DNA of 64,000 nucleotides, taken from positions 1 through 64,000 of the forward strand of contig CATKHK010000065.1 in assembly GCA_949751835.1 (NCBI GenBank), in the 5' to 3' direction. The DNA comes from Blepharisma japonicum. Its lineage: Eukaryota > Ciliophora > Heterotrichea > Heterotrichida > Blepharismidae. A model generated the notes under the pieces. The model was not told the DNA's origin. It did no database searches and saw nothing but the letters and a program-made list of their open reading frames with translations. This document shows, piece by piece, positions 1-11,087 of this stretch (position 1 is its first letter; each line of letters begins with the position of its first letter). The position numbers and the translations under genes were made by a program.

Positions 1-1032
1 ATAGCAAGGGTCTTACCAAGAATCATTAATTGCTTTTGATTGCTAAGAATTCTTCGTTTTTTAAAATTTAAAGAATTTTGATTTAATGGCTGAGTCTCAT
101 TCAAAGTAGCTTTAAACATTAAAGAGTACACATAAGTGTGTAAGTAATATCTTATCAAAAGCTACTTAAGTGGACCTGTAAACAAATATAATTCTATAAT
201 CCCTCCAATAGTTTTAAAAGTAATTCTGAGTTTAGAAAAAATCCTTCGCATTTAATTTGTAAAATAAATTTCATTTATGATTTTGAGATAGCATGGTGAT
301 ACCCTTAGTTGCTTTGTCTTCTTTTCGCTTTTCATGTATCACATGAGCGCTCTTATGCTAGGCTTTATGAGATATAAAAAGTTTCTTCTGCCTAACCTGA
401 ATGAAGTTACTCTTCCACTATATCCATATATGTTGAAATTTGAATGATATAAGCCCACCTCTTGATATAAATTTGAGTGCGAAAAGAGGATTAAAGTTGT
501 ATATCATATTTAAAGCTTGATATGCACGATATATAGCTGAGTCTTTGCATCATAAGCATCAGCTTTAGATTTTCAATTGATAATAAATCACGTTGCTTTT
601 TGCAATACTATCAAAAAGCAAGCATATTTAGAAAATCATCATGCTAATTTATTCATTTTGGTTGCAAAATAAATTATGTGATTAATTAAAATAGATAGTA
701 ATATGGATAATATCTTCTTTTCTCTGTTTTTATTAATTTTAAAGCTATTAATTTGATTAGAATATTATAATTAATACATCTCAAATATAAAGTTTTCTTA
801 TTCAAAATAATTATCCTATTCGCTAAAGCTATAAATTATTATTTTTAAAGCTTATTAAAGAATTTCCATTTACGGAAATCCATAAATTAATATGAAATCA
901 TCAGTATCTATCTATACATACAATATTATTTATTTCGCATATTTTTTTAAGATTCTGGCTAATTAAATCCTAAACAGATTAAAATCAAGATATAATTTAA
1001 TTTCTGTAATAAACTAATTTCGTATAATTTTA
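1..1032. other. AT-rich stretch with no gene seen
   Basis: About 1 kb of AT-rich sequence before the first histone H3 gene. I see no long open frame on either strand when TGA is read as Trp, and no tRNA-like fold. The last part must hold the H3 promoter and short leader, but I recognise no defined element. It may also contain the end of a gene lying mostly outside the window. Confidence 0.5.
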
Positions 1033-1446
1033 ATGGCCAGAACTAAGCAAACAGCTAGAAAAACCCCATCAGGAAAAACTCCTAAGAAACATTTAGCCTC
1101 AAAAGCAGCCAAAAAGGTTTCAGCCACAACAATGGCAGGAGTAAAGAAGCCTCATAGATTTAGACCAGGCACTGTTGCACTTAGAGAAATCCGTAAGTAT
1201 CAGAAGAGCACTGAGCTTCTTGTAAGAAAGCTCCCATTCCAAAGACTTGTAAGAGAAATTGCTCAAGAGTACAAAACTGATTTGAGATTCCAAAGCTCAG
1301 CAGTTCTAGCCTTACAAGAAGCTGCTGAAGCTTATTTGGTTGGACTATTTGAAGACTCAAATCTCTGTGCAATACATGGAAAAAGAGTAACAATTATGCC
1401 AAGAGACATGCAGCTTGCAAGAAGAATTAGAGGAGAAAGATCCTAA
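1033..1446 (+). CDS. H3: Histone H3 (divergent tail), copy 1
   Basis: Core nucleosome histone, 137 residues including Met, no intron and no in-frame TGA. The globular part is canonical ([47 protein letters not shown]). The tail keeps K4, K9, K14, K18, K23 and K27 but departs from the textbook form: residues 9-14 read KTPSGK, so Ser10 is Thr and position 11 is Pro. A second KTP follows at 14-16, and one extra residue (Val) sits between K27 and the Ser that matches S28. The usual Cys110 is Ala ([10 protein letters not shown]). A close paralogue lies at 35631-36044. The gene converges on the minus-strand zinc-finger gene with only about 20 nt between stops. The H3 call is certain; whether this is a replicative or variant H3 is not visible. 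Confidence 0.97.
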   Translation: MARTKQTARKTPSGKTPKKHLASKAAKKVSATTMAGVKKPHRFRPGTVALREIRKYQKSTELLVRKLPFQRLVREIAQEYKTDLRFQSSAVLALQEAAEAYLVGLFEDSNLCAIHGKRVTIMPRDMQLARRIRGERS

Positions 1447-1466
1447 TTAAGAATAAAACCAATTAA

Positions 1467-2040
1467 TTAGTGCAAAAATGATATTTTCGTAGCTTGGCTG
1501 GCATAAGAAAATTTATGTCTATTTGAAAGTTTTTTATGATGGCTATGATAACAATCTATACAAAAATTTTGATTTGCACATTCTGTACACGTACCTTTGG
1601 CTTCATTATTGCACCATGAGCACCTAAATCAATCTAATTATTTCTGTACCTATTGAAATTTTTCTATCAGGAGCGCCAAGAGTGATTTTGCTACTTCTTC
1701 TTGAATCTCCTTTTCCCAATGTTATAAAATTGTCTTTCCCATAGCACGGTTTCATTTCAACTTCAATACTTGGCGCTCGTATTGAATTTACCATGCTATC
1801 ACTTATAACTATATCTTCAACCGATTTTATTTTCGCTCTTCTTATTTGACTGTTTTTTAATACGCTTCTGTCAATTTTATTGTTTAGGATATTTTGCTGA
1901 AATATTTTTGGTTTATCGTTAGTTATCAAAGAATCATAAACTTCTACACTTCCAGCTGAACTTTTGATATCAATAAATCCAGCACTTTGAGTTCTTCTTC
2001 CAGTACAGCACGCTGGTAGTATTTTTTCAATCCAGCTCAT
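1467..2040 (-). CDS. Small B-box-type zinc-finger protein, one 16-nt intron
   Basis: Unbroken from 2040 to a TAG at 1624-1626. Removing a 16-nt GT...AG intron (1634-1649) moves the frame and adds a C-terminal segment ending at TAA 1467-1469, giving about 185 residues. The added segment has the spacing of a B-box zinc finger: CSWC, then CTEC, CIDC, HSHH and a later H, all within about 40 residues. One Trp just after the junction is encoded by TGA. The N-terminal 130 residues start MSWIEK with a CC pair at 11-12 and match no family I know. B-boxes bind zinc and usually mediate protein contacts. The gene sits 47 nt downstream of the Rab11 stop on the same strand. The spliced model is supported by the Cys/His pattern; function is unknown. 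Confidence 0.75.
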
Positions 2041-2087
2041 TTTATAAAATAAATTATCAACTTATGCTAAAAGTTTACTGATCTAAA

Positions 2088-2744
2088 TTATTGGCAGCAT
2101 TTGGCTTCTACCCTAGGTGTTCTTCCAAAAGAAACTTTTTCTTCATTTATGTCAATACGTCTAGTTGGACCAATTGAACTTTGTAAAGTCTTTTTAATTC
2201 CAATTACGTTTCTGATGGTCAATTGATAAATTTCATTCAAAATCCTCTCAAAAGCCAAATTTACATTACTCGCATCCATAGCTGAGGTCTCAATAAAAGC
2301 TAAATTATGCTTCTGTGAATACCCTGCCCCTTCTTCGGTCCTGACAGCTCGAAGATGTTTTAAGTCTGTTTTATTGCCAACTAGCATTACTACAGTTTGA
2401 GAGTCTGCATGATCTTTGAGTTCTTTAAGCCATCTTTCAACATTTTCGAAAGAAGTTGGCTTGCAGACATCATAAACTAATAGCGCGCCAACTGCACCGC
2501 GATAATATGCAGATGTGATAGCTCGATAACGCTCTTGGCCAGCTGTATCCCAAATTTGGGCTTTAATAGTCTTTCCATCTATTATGATGCTCTTTTGGGC
2601 AAATTCGACTCCTATTGTGGTCTTCGACTCTAAATTGAACTCGTTTTTGGTAAATCGTGAGAGGAGGTTGGACTTCCCGACTCCTGAGTCTCCTATTAGA
2701 ACTATTTTGAAGAGATAGTCATAATCATCGTCACCTCTCATCAT
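2088..2744 (-). CDS. RAB11: Rab11-type small GTPase
   Basis: Ras-superfamily GTPase of recycling endosomes and contractile-vacuole or exocytic traffic. All G motifs are present: P-loop GDSGVGKS, switch region TTIGVEF, WDTAGQE, NKTD and ETSA. The start [19 protein letters not shown] and the stretch [14 protein letters not shown] are typical of Rab11/RabA rather than other Rabs. It ends AKCCQ, a double-cysteine prenylation signal. The frame is open upstream to 2801, but the extra 19 residues have no Rab counterpart, so I start at one of two adjacent Met codons (2744 or 2741), giving about 218 residues. No intron or in-frame TGA is needed. A geranylgeranylated, membrane-cycling protein is expected. 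Confidence 0.95.
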   Translation of the reverse strand: MMRGDDDYDYLFKIVLIGDSGVGKSNLLSRFTKNEFNLESKTTIGVEFAQKSIIIDGKTIKAQIWDTAGQERYRAITSAYYRGAVGALLVYDVCKPTSFENVERWLKELKDHADSQTVVMLVGNKTDLKHLRAVRTEEGAGYSQKHNLAFIETSAMDASNVNLAFERILNEIYQLTIRNVIGIKKTLQSSIGPTRRIDINEEKVSFGRTPRVEAKCCQ

Positions 2745-3077
2745 TTTATTCAAAAAAATAATATCGATATCATGTATTAAAGAAAATTTCCAAAAATGCA
2801 TATCATGCTATATCGTAGAATTTATTACTATTATGAAAGTAATCGATGGTTTTAGAAATAAATTCTACTGATTTTCTGAGCTTAAAATACCATATTAAAA
2901 GAATTATTAAATCTTGATTATCATATATTATGCTCTAACGCCAATTTATTATAAAACTTAAAAATATCTCTTAAATCCTATATTTTAATATATAGCTTGC
3001 CTTTTATAAGAATTATTTTATTGTTAGTTAGTACTCAAAACCTAACCCTGATCGTTACCTTTGGCGAATATTTCATA

Positions 3078-4757
3078 ATGAATAAATCTAATATTATGGC
3101 AGAGTGAATTAAATCTCTCACTCCAGATTTGAAGTCTAAAACCCAAAGAGATCAAGTCCAAGTTAGTAGAAATCATGAAAGTAAAATCCCAGAGCTGCCA
3201 AACATCTATAAGCAGCTAGAAGTTAAAACAGAAACAAATGCAAGAAGCTCTTCAACTTTGCATTCAGGGAAATCCCAATTCAGTTTTTCATCACGACTTC
3301 ATGAAAAACAAGCTATTGGTGGTTCAAAAATGACTCAACGAATAAAGAGATTGAAACCAATCGACCTCAAACCTGCACAAAATACTATCAATATATTAAA
3401 TAAGGCTATAACAGATAAACTTTCTAGTCCAGTAAAAACCAGAGAAATCGACCAAAATGAGGAGAAAAATGTAAAAATTTATGAATTGACTCATTCTTTT
3501 GGAGGCTTTTCAATAAAAATAAACACAGCTATCGTTGAATATTTTAGTACAAGCAAAAGAACTCTGATTCCACTCAATGACTTACCATATGTATTATATG
3601 AAAAATCAGAAACAAGAATCGCAGAAAAAATAAAAAAATACACTGATGAAAATGAGGAATGGCTTAATAATGCTTATGCATTAAGCTTAATTTATATGTC
3701 ATTGCCTTTAGATTACTCATATTCCATTTATAAATATAAATTTGGAAGAATCTTAATTTTGCTTACTCCTGCAGCAACAAAGAATAATAAACATGATGAA
3801 ATTTCTATAAAGCTCTTTTCTAAAGGATTGTTGCTTAAAGATTGCAAAAGCATTACTTTAACTGATGCAATAATGGAAAAACTATTTTTAGAAAAAATCC
3901 CGGATATGGAGAATAAAGTAGTCGAAGCCATGTGCTGAGAAGGTTTTGAAGCATCAAAAGTGATTCGCAATATTTGTGAAATAAATGATAATATAAATGA
4001 ATCCTTATTAAGACCTGAGCAAGTCATGCCAAAGGTAAAAATAGTTTTCACAGTAGAGGAAATCAAAGGGTGAGATTTCCCACATCAAAAACAGTCAATT
4101 ACCTTTGGAAGCTTATTTAATTTATATCTTCCTTTGATTAAAATAAGCCTAGCAGATTTTAATCAAGAAATTTCAATTCCTTTAGGAGTACTCAAAAAGA
4201 TTCTGCAAGATAATATGATCAATTGAGTTTCAATACTAATGAATTATTTCTATAGCCACAATTCTTTGTATGCAGTTGGAAATCAATCTACTTGGATAAG
4301 TTTTATAAAATACAGAGAAAATGACACAATTTTAGTATTTAAAGGTCCACAACTATTATTGGAGAATAACGAAGTATATATCAAGCATAATTTTGCTATT
4401 CGTGAAATTCCAATTCTACTTGATATTTCTGCGAATTATAGGTCTAATTTTCTCAGATTCATCGTCAGTCAGTCTACTATAGAGAGCGGATTGAATAATG
4501 ATTGAAAAATAAATATAGATCTGAAGAATTATAAGCCTACAGGGAAAGTATCTATATTAAGAAGTCTTGATGAAGAACTAGAAATATTAACCAACCTCAG
4601 AATCAGGTGCCAATTCAAGCTTCCTCAAGTAGAATTATATATGCTTGACACGAAAACAAAAGACTCAAGAATAGTAAAAAATGAAATTTGTCAGGGATTC
4701 ACAATCAATAATTTTCGAAATTGGGATCAAGAATTGCTATTTCTTTTCAATCGATAA
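3078..4757 (+). CDS. Unknown protein, 559 residues, five TGA codons read as Trp
   Basis: A single frame from ATG 3078 to TAA 4755-4757 if TGA is Trp. TGAs fall near 3105, 3936, 4069, 4224 and 4503. Reading them as stops would cut the gene into pieces with no break in composition. The first 110 residues are basic and low-complexity. The rest is mixed alpha/beta with many Ile/Leu/Phe, no signal peptide, no clear membrane span and no motif I recognise. The gene is isolated between the divergent Rab11 gene and the ankyrin gene 150 nt downstream. It could be a lineage-specific cytosolic protein. Confidence refers to the reading frame, not to any function. Confidence 0.75.
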
Positions 4758-4905
4758 TGAATTTAAAAATAATTATTATTTTTAAGTTCCATAAGCAATA
4801 TTTCTATATTCATAAATAATAAAATAATAATATTATCCTTGCTTGTATATTTTTCTCATTTTTTCTGATAAATAAATACTTCATTTAATTTCAGCAATAA
4901 AAATA

Positions 4906-5625
4906 ATGATAAAAGATATCAATACCGATGAATTTTTTGAGTTTTCTGGAATGCAGGATTCTTCCACTTATTTAACAATCCCAAAGCGGTCACACTGGAA
5001 TCTCCTTAGAAATGTAATAAAAGCGGTATCATTATTTCGAAATCAAGAAATAAAAACATATGATGATATAGATGAACTCTTAGCAGAAATCAAGCGAATT
5101 CCTACAAATGAAGAATATAAGGAAAGCCAAGAGACTCAGCTCGAATACTCTCCATTTCAAATTGCCATAAATGATCTAAGAAATCAAGACAAATTTTTTA
5201 GTGCTGTTGAAAGAGGCAACTCTGAGGATCTGAAAGCTATAAATGAATATATAGACAATGATCCTTATCGATATTTGAGGATTCCTAATCATCCATTCTC
5301 AATAGTAAATAAAAGAAATCGGTTTGGCCACACCCCTCTTTATATTGCTTGTAAAAATGCTAATTATGATGTAGTAGAGCTTTTGTTAAAAAATAATGCA
5401 GATCCTTTAATAACTTCCAAAGTTGAAGAAAGCTATGAAAATTGCTTGGATGTCGCTGTAAGGTGGAGACACGTAAAAATAGTTGAACTTCTTTTGACTA
5501 AAGAGTGACCAAAGAAGATTATCCAGAAAGCACTGGATAAATGCACACAGGAAAAGATAAAAGTAATGTTGAAAACAAAAATTAAGAAAGCAAAAAACAA
5601 AGGGAAGTGCTTTTGCGTTAAATAG
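4906..5625 (+). CDS. Ankyrin-repeat protein
   Basis: Frame from ATG 4906 to TAG 5623-5625, about 239 residues, reading one TGA (5506-5508) as Trp. The C-terminal half holds one clear ankyrin repeat (NRFGHTPLYIACKNANYDVV followed by ELLLKNNADP) and a following degenerate one ending KIVELLLTK. Residues 1-110 have no known domain. The tail after the TGA is very basic (many Lys). Ankyrin repeats are protein-binding scaffolds; no partner can be named. The short array suggests a small adaptor or a remnant of a larger family. Confidence 0.8.
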
Positions 5626-5745
5626 AACAAGGATTTCAAAGCAATTATAAATCATGAATAGCTTATTGGTAGATAATAATTATTTTAAACTTTTTATTAT
5701 CTGTATATTTAATTTTCGAAATTAATTCAGTTTCTAAATATTTAA

Positions 5746-7407
5746 ATGAGTGAAAAACCTCCGAAAAAATCTTCAGGAAAGAAAGGCAAATCAGGCAAAA
5801 CAAGCAAAAGAAGATCATCTAGAAGTGCAAGCCCAGTTTCAAAATCACCAAAATCACCTAGTTCCCCAAAATCTCCTAGTTCTCCTAAATCACCAAAATC
5901 AAGATCAAGCAGCCCAGACAGTTTAAAGCGGGCTGATTCTCCTAAAGCTCGTTCTCTTCCCCAGCCAGATTCTCACTCTCTCTGCCAAATTCACCTTAAG
6001 CCTTACAAATTTTACTCAGAAACTTTTGAAAGTCCTATTTGCGAAGACTGTCTCTCCTCTCCTCCTAACAATGGTCTTCATTCAAAAATAATCCCTCTTG
6101 AAGAAGCCCATCGTTACCGCCTCGCTTCTATTTACAACTCCTTAAATTCTCATTTATTCAATAAGCGTGACCAATTACTCAATCAAATCCGTAGGGTTGA
6201 GTATCGACTTGAAGAAATAAAAAGAGTCAAAGAAATGATAGAGAGAGACATAAAAAGTGAATTCTCAGCAATGAATGAAAGGCTAAACTCGTCATATGGT
6301 ACCAAGGCAGCGATTTTACAGCATGATATAGCTGAACTAAAAGGAGATTTTGACAGGATTAATAGCATCATTACATCTGTGGAAAACTCAGGACAAGATA
6401 TCATCGGGTTTTTGCAGCAAGCACCTCATTTAAGAGACGCTATTGAAATATCTGTAGTAAAGCCGTTTAGGACTGATATTGATGTGTATCATGAAAATTT
6501 GCCAAGAGAACTTGCAGAAATCAGGCAAATTATAGAAAAATTTCCAGCGTTTAAAGAGCTTGTGAGCTTTAAGGATGAACTTATATGGAAATTAATACAT
6601 GAAAAAAATCTAAGCGGAGATGTCGATTCAGCAACTCAAAAGGAACTAGCAGAATGAGCGCGGCTTACAGAAAAGTTTTCTCAAGAGTTAGAGAAGTTTA
6701 AACTAAATTGCGAATATTGCGGAGTTCCTATGGATGAAGAAACTGTTAACTCCAATTGTGTAAGAAATTCATCATACAACTCAAAACTACAAGAAAATTC
6801 ATCGTCTTCTAGAATTAATGGCAGTGGTAGGCACTATTTTTCAAAAAACAAGCCTAAACCTCGTCAAGATCAAATGTTTACTTCTCCTCCTCCTCCTCCT
6901 CAGTATTACACTCAAAGCCAGCCTCCCGCAGAAAGAGATATAGATACCGCTATTCATCTAATTGGGCAAATTTCAAGAGAAAGAGGGATTTCCCTTGAAA
7001 ATGCCTTTAAACCTTTCGATGTTCTAAATTTAGGAATTATTAGTACTACTGACTTTTATCAAGTCTTATCATCACAATTTGGACTTTCAAGCAATCAAAT
7101 AAATTCTTTAGTTACACAGTATGACCCATCCCGAGATGGAAGAATTCAATACACTAAATTAATAAGGGATACAATGGGAGAAATTCCACCTGCTCTTGAT
7201 AAACTGAAACTAAAAGCAGGAGGTTTTCTAGATGCCTGCAGAAAAGCTGATATTTTGACTGAAGGAGTTTTAAAGCAAGATGTTTTTAAAGACATTCTCA
7301 GACAGCAAGGATTAAACCAAGAAGAGATCAGGCAGGTAATTGGGATAAGCGATTTGAACACTCAAGGCTTGGTGCAATATTTAAACTTTTATAATAGAAT
7401 AAAATAA
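5746..7407 (+). CDS. B-box / coiled-coil / EF-hand protein
   Basis: One frame of 553 residues, with one TGA (6655-6657) read as Trp joining what would otherwise be two genes. Order of parts: a Ser/Pro/Lys-rich head with repeated SPKSP units (residues 1-75); a B-box-like zinc finger around 79-118 (CQIH, CEDC, later H); a long coiled coil about 125-300; a CEYC...C cluster near 320; a Pro-rich linker; then two degenerate EF-hands near 420-470 (FDVLNLGIISTTDF and YDPSRDGRIQYTKL). The second keeps D-x-S-x-D-G-x-I and could bind calcium. The layout resembles TRIM-type B-box plus coiled coil with an unusual calcium-sensor tail. It lies 11 nt upstream of the next gene, on the same strand. Confidence 0.8.
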
Positions 7408-7418
7408 TAATTTCTAAA

Positions 7419-8489
7419 ATGAATGACAAGACCAGCCAAAGCCAAAATAGTCTTCAAAACAGACCAATAAGTTCCAGCCTCTATAAATCAAGCACAAATA
7501 ATGAGGAATGGGACTATAAAAGCTCTCAAAGTGAATTTTTCGCAGTTGATGATGTCAGAGCAATCCAAGAAGCAATCAGAAAGAAACGAAAAGAAATCCT
7601 CGATGCCAAAAAACGCATCGTATACGCTGAAGCTCAAATGGTTACAGAAAAACAAAAATCTGAACAATTGGAAACTTTGCTTTGCAATTTGAGAGGAGAG
7701 ATGAGAATCATTGAGAGAGGGTCAAATGAAGGACAAGAACTAGATTTAAGAGAATTTGAAGAAGAAATTGATAGGAAGAGTAAAGAAATAACAATGCTTA
7801 ATAAAAGAATTGAAGAAGGAAAAGCTGAATACATCAAACTAAAAAATTCTTTACAAGTAATGACTGAACACTATCAAGAATTTGTAAAAGGAAGCCAAAA
7901 AAGCGTAAAGTTTATATAGAAACTAAAGCTTGAAGACGAAAAAAACAAACTGATTGAAAAGGTAAAAGAAAAAGAAGAAAATGAAAAGCTGGAAATGGTA
8001 GAAAAGAAAATAGAGGTATATAGAGAAATGATGGAATTGCCAAAAGTTGAGTTAGAGAAATGCAGAGAAGAATTAGAAAGCAAAGAAAATAAAGTGATGG
8101 AACTCAAAAAAATTTTGGAAGATCTGAGAAGTGAAAATACAAATTTATTAGAATTGCTTGGGGAAAATCAAAAGAAGCCACCAGCAGAAATAGAGAATAT
8201 ATCACTACCTCAAGGTACATTTAATGGTTTGGTTGCTCCAACACAAGATATTAAAAATACTGAAGAAATTTTAACCAAAAATCCAGTATCCAATTTTGAA
8301 AAGATTACAATGAACCCTGGAAATGATAAGAAAAGCGAACCAGCTATCAAAAGCACTATAAATAAAATAGAAAAGGCTCCAATCAAGCTCCCTAGTCGGC
8401 CTTCAAAATTCGCAAAACCAATCCCAAAAGCCAAAAATATCAAAGATGAATTAAATGATTTTTTTGAAGAAATAAAGCGAGAACACTAA
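7419..8489 (+). CDS. Coiled-coil protein with a 15-nt intron
   Basis: About 351 residues after removing a 15-nt intron at 7905-7919 (GTAAAGTTTATATAG, phase 0), whose in-frame TAG would otherwise end the protein. The second exon continues the same heptad pattern, which supports the splice. Residues about 40-260 are an almost unbroken coiled coil rich in Lys, Glu and Leu. The tail is basic and Pro-rich (KAPIKLPSRPSKFAKPIPK), ending in an acidic helix. No family recognised; a structural or cytoskeletal role is likely. It starts only 11 nt after the stop of the preceding gene. Confidence 0.8.
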
Positions 8490-8685
8490 ATTTATGTCTA
8501 TGGCTTATTTATCTATTAAAACTAGTTAGCTTTTCGCTATATTAATCACTTATAAAATTCAATAATGCTCAAATACCACAAAAGATGTGAATTTCTGCAG
8601 TTAGGTAGATTAATTTATATAATCTCTATTATTCAATGAAAATTTAAGGATATGAAGAATTAGTTATAAGACTCATAATTAAGAA

Positions 8686-11067
8686 ATGGCAGGACTTCCA
8701 AGAGAAATAATTGTTTGACTTCAAAGCTTAGACTTAAGTTACTCAGTGAAAAATCCCAAACGTGATTTTGCAAATGGTTTCTTAATAGCAGAAATTTTCG
8801 TCAGAGATCAACCTCCTGAAAGGATTTTTATGCATTCATTTGATAACGGAACTGAAGAGCGAAGAAGACAAATTAATTGGGAGCACCTTGACCGCTTTTT
8901 TAAAAAATATGATATACCTATCACAAAGAAAGACTGGGAGCCAGTCATGTACTATGCACCTAACGCTGCTATTGATCTAATAAAAAAGGTTTATCAAATT
9001 ATCGTAAAAAAGGAGCTCATAACTGCTCCAGCTGTTGAGCAAACCAAGCCTCCTCCATATGCAAGACCAACAGCCGCTCAGCTTCTCCGTACAAATGGAT
9101 TACAAAGAGTTGAAGATAAGAAAACCAAAGAAAAGCTTGCTCTTGAAGTCTTAAATCAGCATATCGAGAACGTGAGATTAGAAAGAACGGAGCCAGGGAG
9201 GCTTGCTCTACCAAAGCAAACAACTTCAATCGCAGCCAAAACTCTTGAAGCTACAAAGCCAGAGCAAACTGAGCAGAACATAGAGGTTAGACAGGTCGCT
9301 GTTAAAAGCATGGATAAAAATCTTCGTGCAGCAAAAGCATTGGTGTTTAATAAGCCTGATCAGTCTGTAGCCAAGACTCAACAGGAATCTTCAAAGCAGA
9401 ATACTCAGCATGATCTGAATTTGCTATTTAAGCCAGTTTTGGAAATAATGAGCGAGATTTTCTTGGAAATTATGCATCAGCCACAGTTCAAAAGTGTGAG
9501 AATTATGGATTTTAGAGATGTGGAACATGGAGAAGATCTTACAAGAGAATTTTATGCAAAAATGGAAAAGCTAAATATTGATTTCGTGGTTGGGTGTTTG
9601 GAGAATATTCAAAGAAGAGCGAGCTCGGTGGCTGATGTGCTGATCAAGATGGAGCAGGAATTCGAGCTTTATAGTGAACTGATTTTGAGTGCTATTGAAA
9701 AAATCAAAGCTGATGCTCCCTATTTTAAATTATTTATTGATAGTTTGAACTCAATTGCTGAAACAATGTCTTCTATAGATGAAGGCGTAACTGAAGAGCT
9801 TTTCAATGATTTCTTGATTACTCCTTTAACAAAACTGTCTCTAAAAAATCCTCACAAAACAGTTATTTTAGTTAACTTATTAAACAGCTTTTCCAAGAAA
9901 AGCCCTGCTATTAGATATCGCTATTTATGCAGATTGATGGACATACTGCCAAACTATGCAGAATTAGTCAAAATTATTGCTCCATTGGTGAAGTTTGATA
10001 AAGAATACTATGAAGAGCTTCATACATATTATAAGCATTATGCAATTTTAGCATTATCACACTCTTCTCCTGTAGTAAGAACAGCTGGGATAGCTATTTT
10101 AGGTTCAATTGGGGATTTGAATCCTGAAATGATACTAGAAGAAGTCCATCAAGTTGAAAAACTAGGCAACGATACCTGGTGGGAAGTAAAAGCACAAATT
10201 TTACGACTTTCTGGAATTATGCTTCCTCTAATCCCAAGAGAAAAAACAGAAACTCTATATAGTCTTATCACCTCTATATTTGTCCCATCAGCTAGTAAAA
10301 ATATTATCAGAATAGGCTTAATCTACCTAGCTCCTGTATTGCATACATTTCCTGAGCTTTGTGAGATCTACGTTGAGTGCTTATTATCTCTTTCAAGCGA
10401 AGAAAGAGGGAAAATTCTAGATACTGAACAAGTTGTGAGAGGCAGCTGTGTATTTGGAAGCAGCACACAAAGCTATAAGCTCTCTGGAGTTCCTTTAAGT
10501 TGGAATGCTTTAGGGATTGCATCAAGCTTAGCTAAATCAGTAATATCTAGAAATTTAGAAAACTTGGAATATGCCCATGTAGATGTTCTATGGGCCTGCT
10601 TACATAAGCCACCAAATCAACATGAGTGGATTAACGTATTTGATCAGCTTAAAAATTATATATATGTTGGCTTATGCGACCCAGATATAAGTGAAGGTGT
10701 CATAGCAATTGCAAAGCATTTCTTAACAGCCCCAGGAATTATGACGGAAATCATTAAACGATCAAAAGATACCTTAATTAGAAGCTTAAATCTTCTATTA
10801 ACCACCGATGTTGATAGAAAATGTGTAGCTCAAGGATATGGATTTATAAAATCATTGTACTGGGATTACGAGCTACCAGAGCTACAGGAATTTGTATTTG
10901 TAGTGCTCAAAACTTTTGCTGAGAAATACCCAGTGATTTTTGAGCGATCTGAACTGCTAGAAATTATCAACGAAATAATCAGACATAGAAGAGGCGATAT
11001 TTTTGGAGAAGATAAAGGAGAAATAGGCGCGTCTTCTAAAAAAGGCTCAGAAAAAGAGATTAAATAA
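8686..11067 (+). CDS. CH-domain (SPATA4/SPEF1-type) protein with long helical-repeat tail
   Basis: 793 residues from ATG 8686; codon 11 is TGA read as Trp in LPREIIVWLQSLDLS. Residues 4-115 form the CH-like domain of SPATA4/SPEF1/CLAMP proteins: LPREI.WLQSLDL at the start, then NPKRDFANGFLIAEIF and NWEHLDRFFKKYDI. That family binds microtubules and is typical of cilia and sperm tails. Residues 120-230 are a Gln/Lys-rich linker. About 250-760 is all-helical and looks like HEAT/ARM repeats (for example SPVVRTAGIAILGSIGDLNP). The combination suggests a large axonemal or basal-body scaffold. Its 3' end nearly meets the convergent propeller gene. Domain calls are by eye; the repeat class is uncertain. 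Confidence 0.85.
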
Positions 11068-11087
11068 GTATTTACTTTATGAATTGC

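Noticed and set aside
3040-3060. CCTAACCCTGA resembling a ciliate telomere unit
   Set aside because: Only a single partial unit inside intergenic DNA, with genes on both sides.
5407-5655. Two minus-strand open frames with Phe/Leu-rich, membrane-like translations
   Set aside because: They are the complement of the Lys-rich end of the ankyrin gene.
6730-7407. Separate EF-hand gene starting at 6730
   Set aside because: The frame is continuous with the upstream B-box gene once TGA 6655 is read as Trp.
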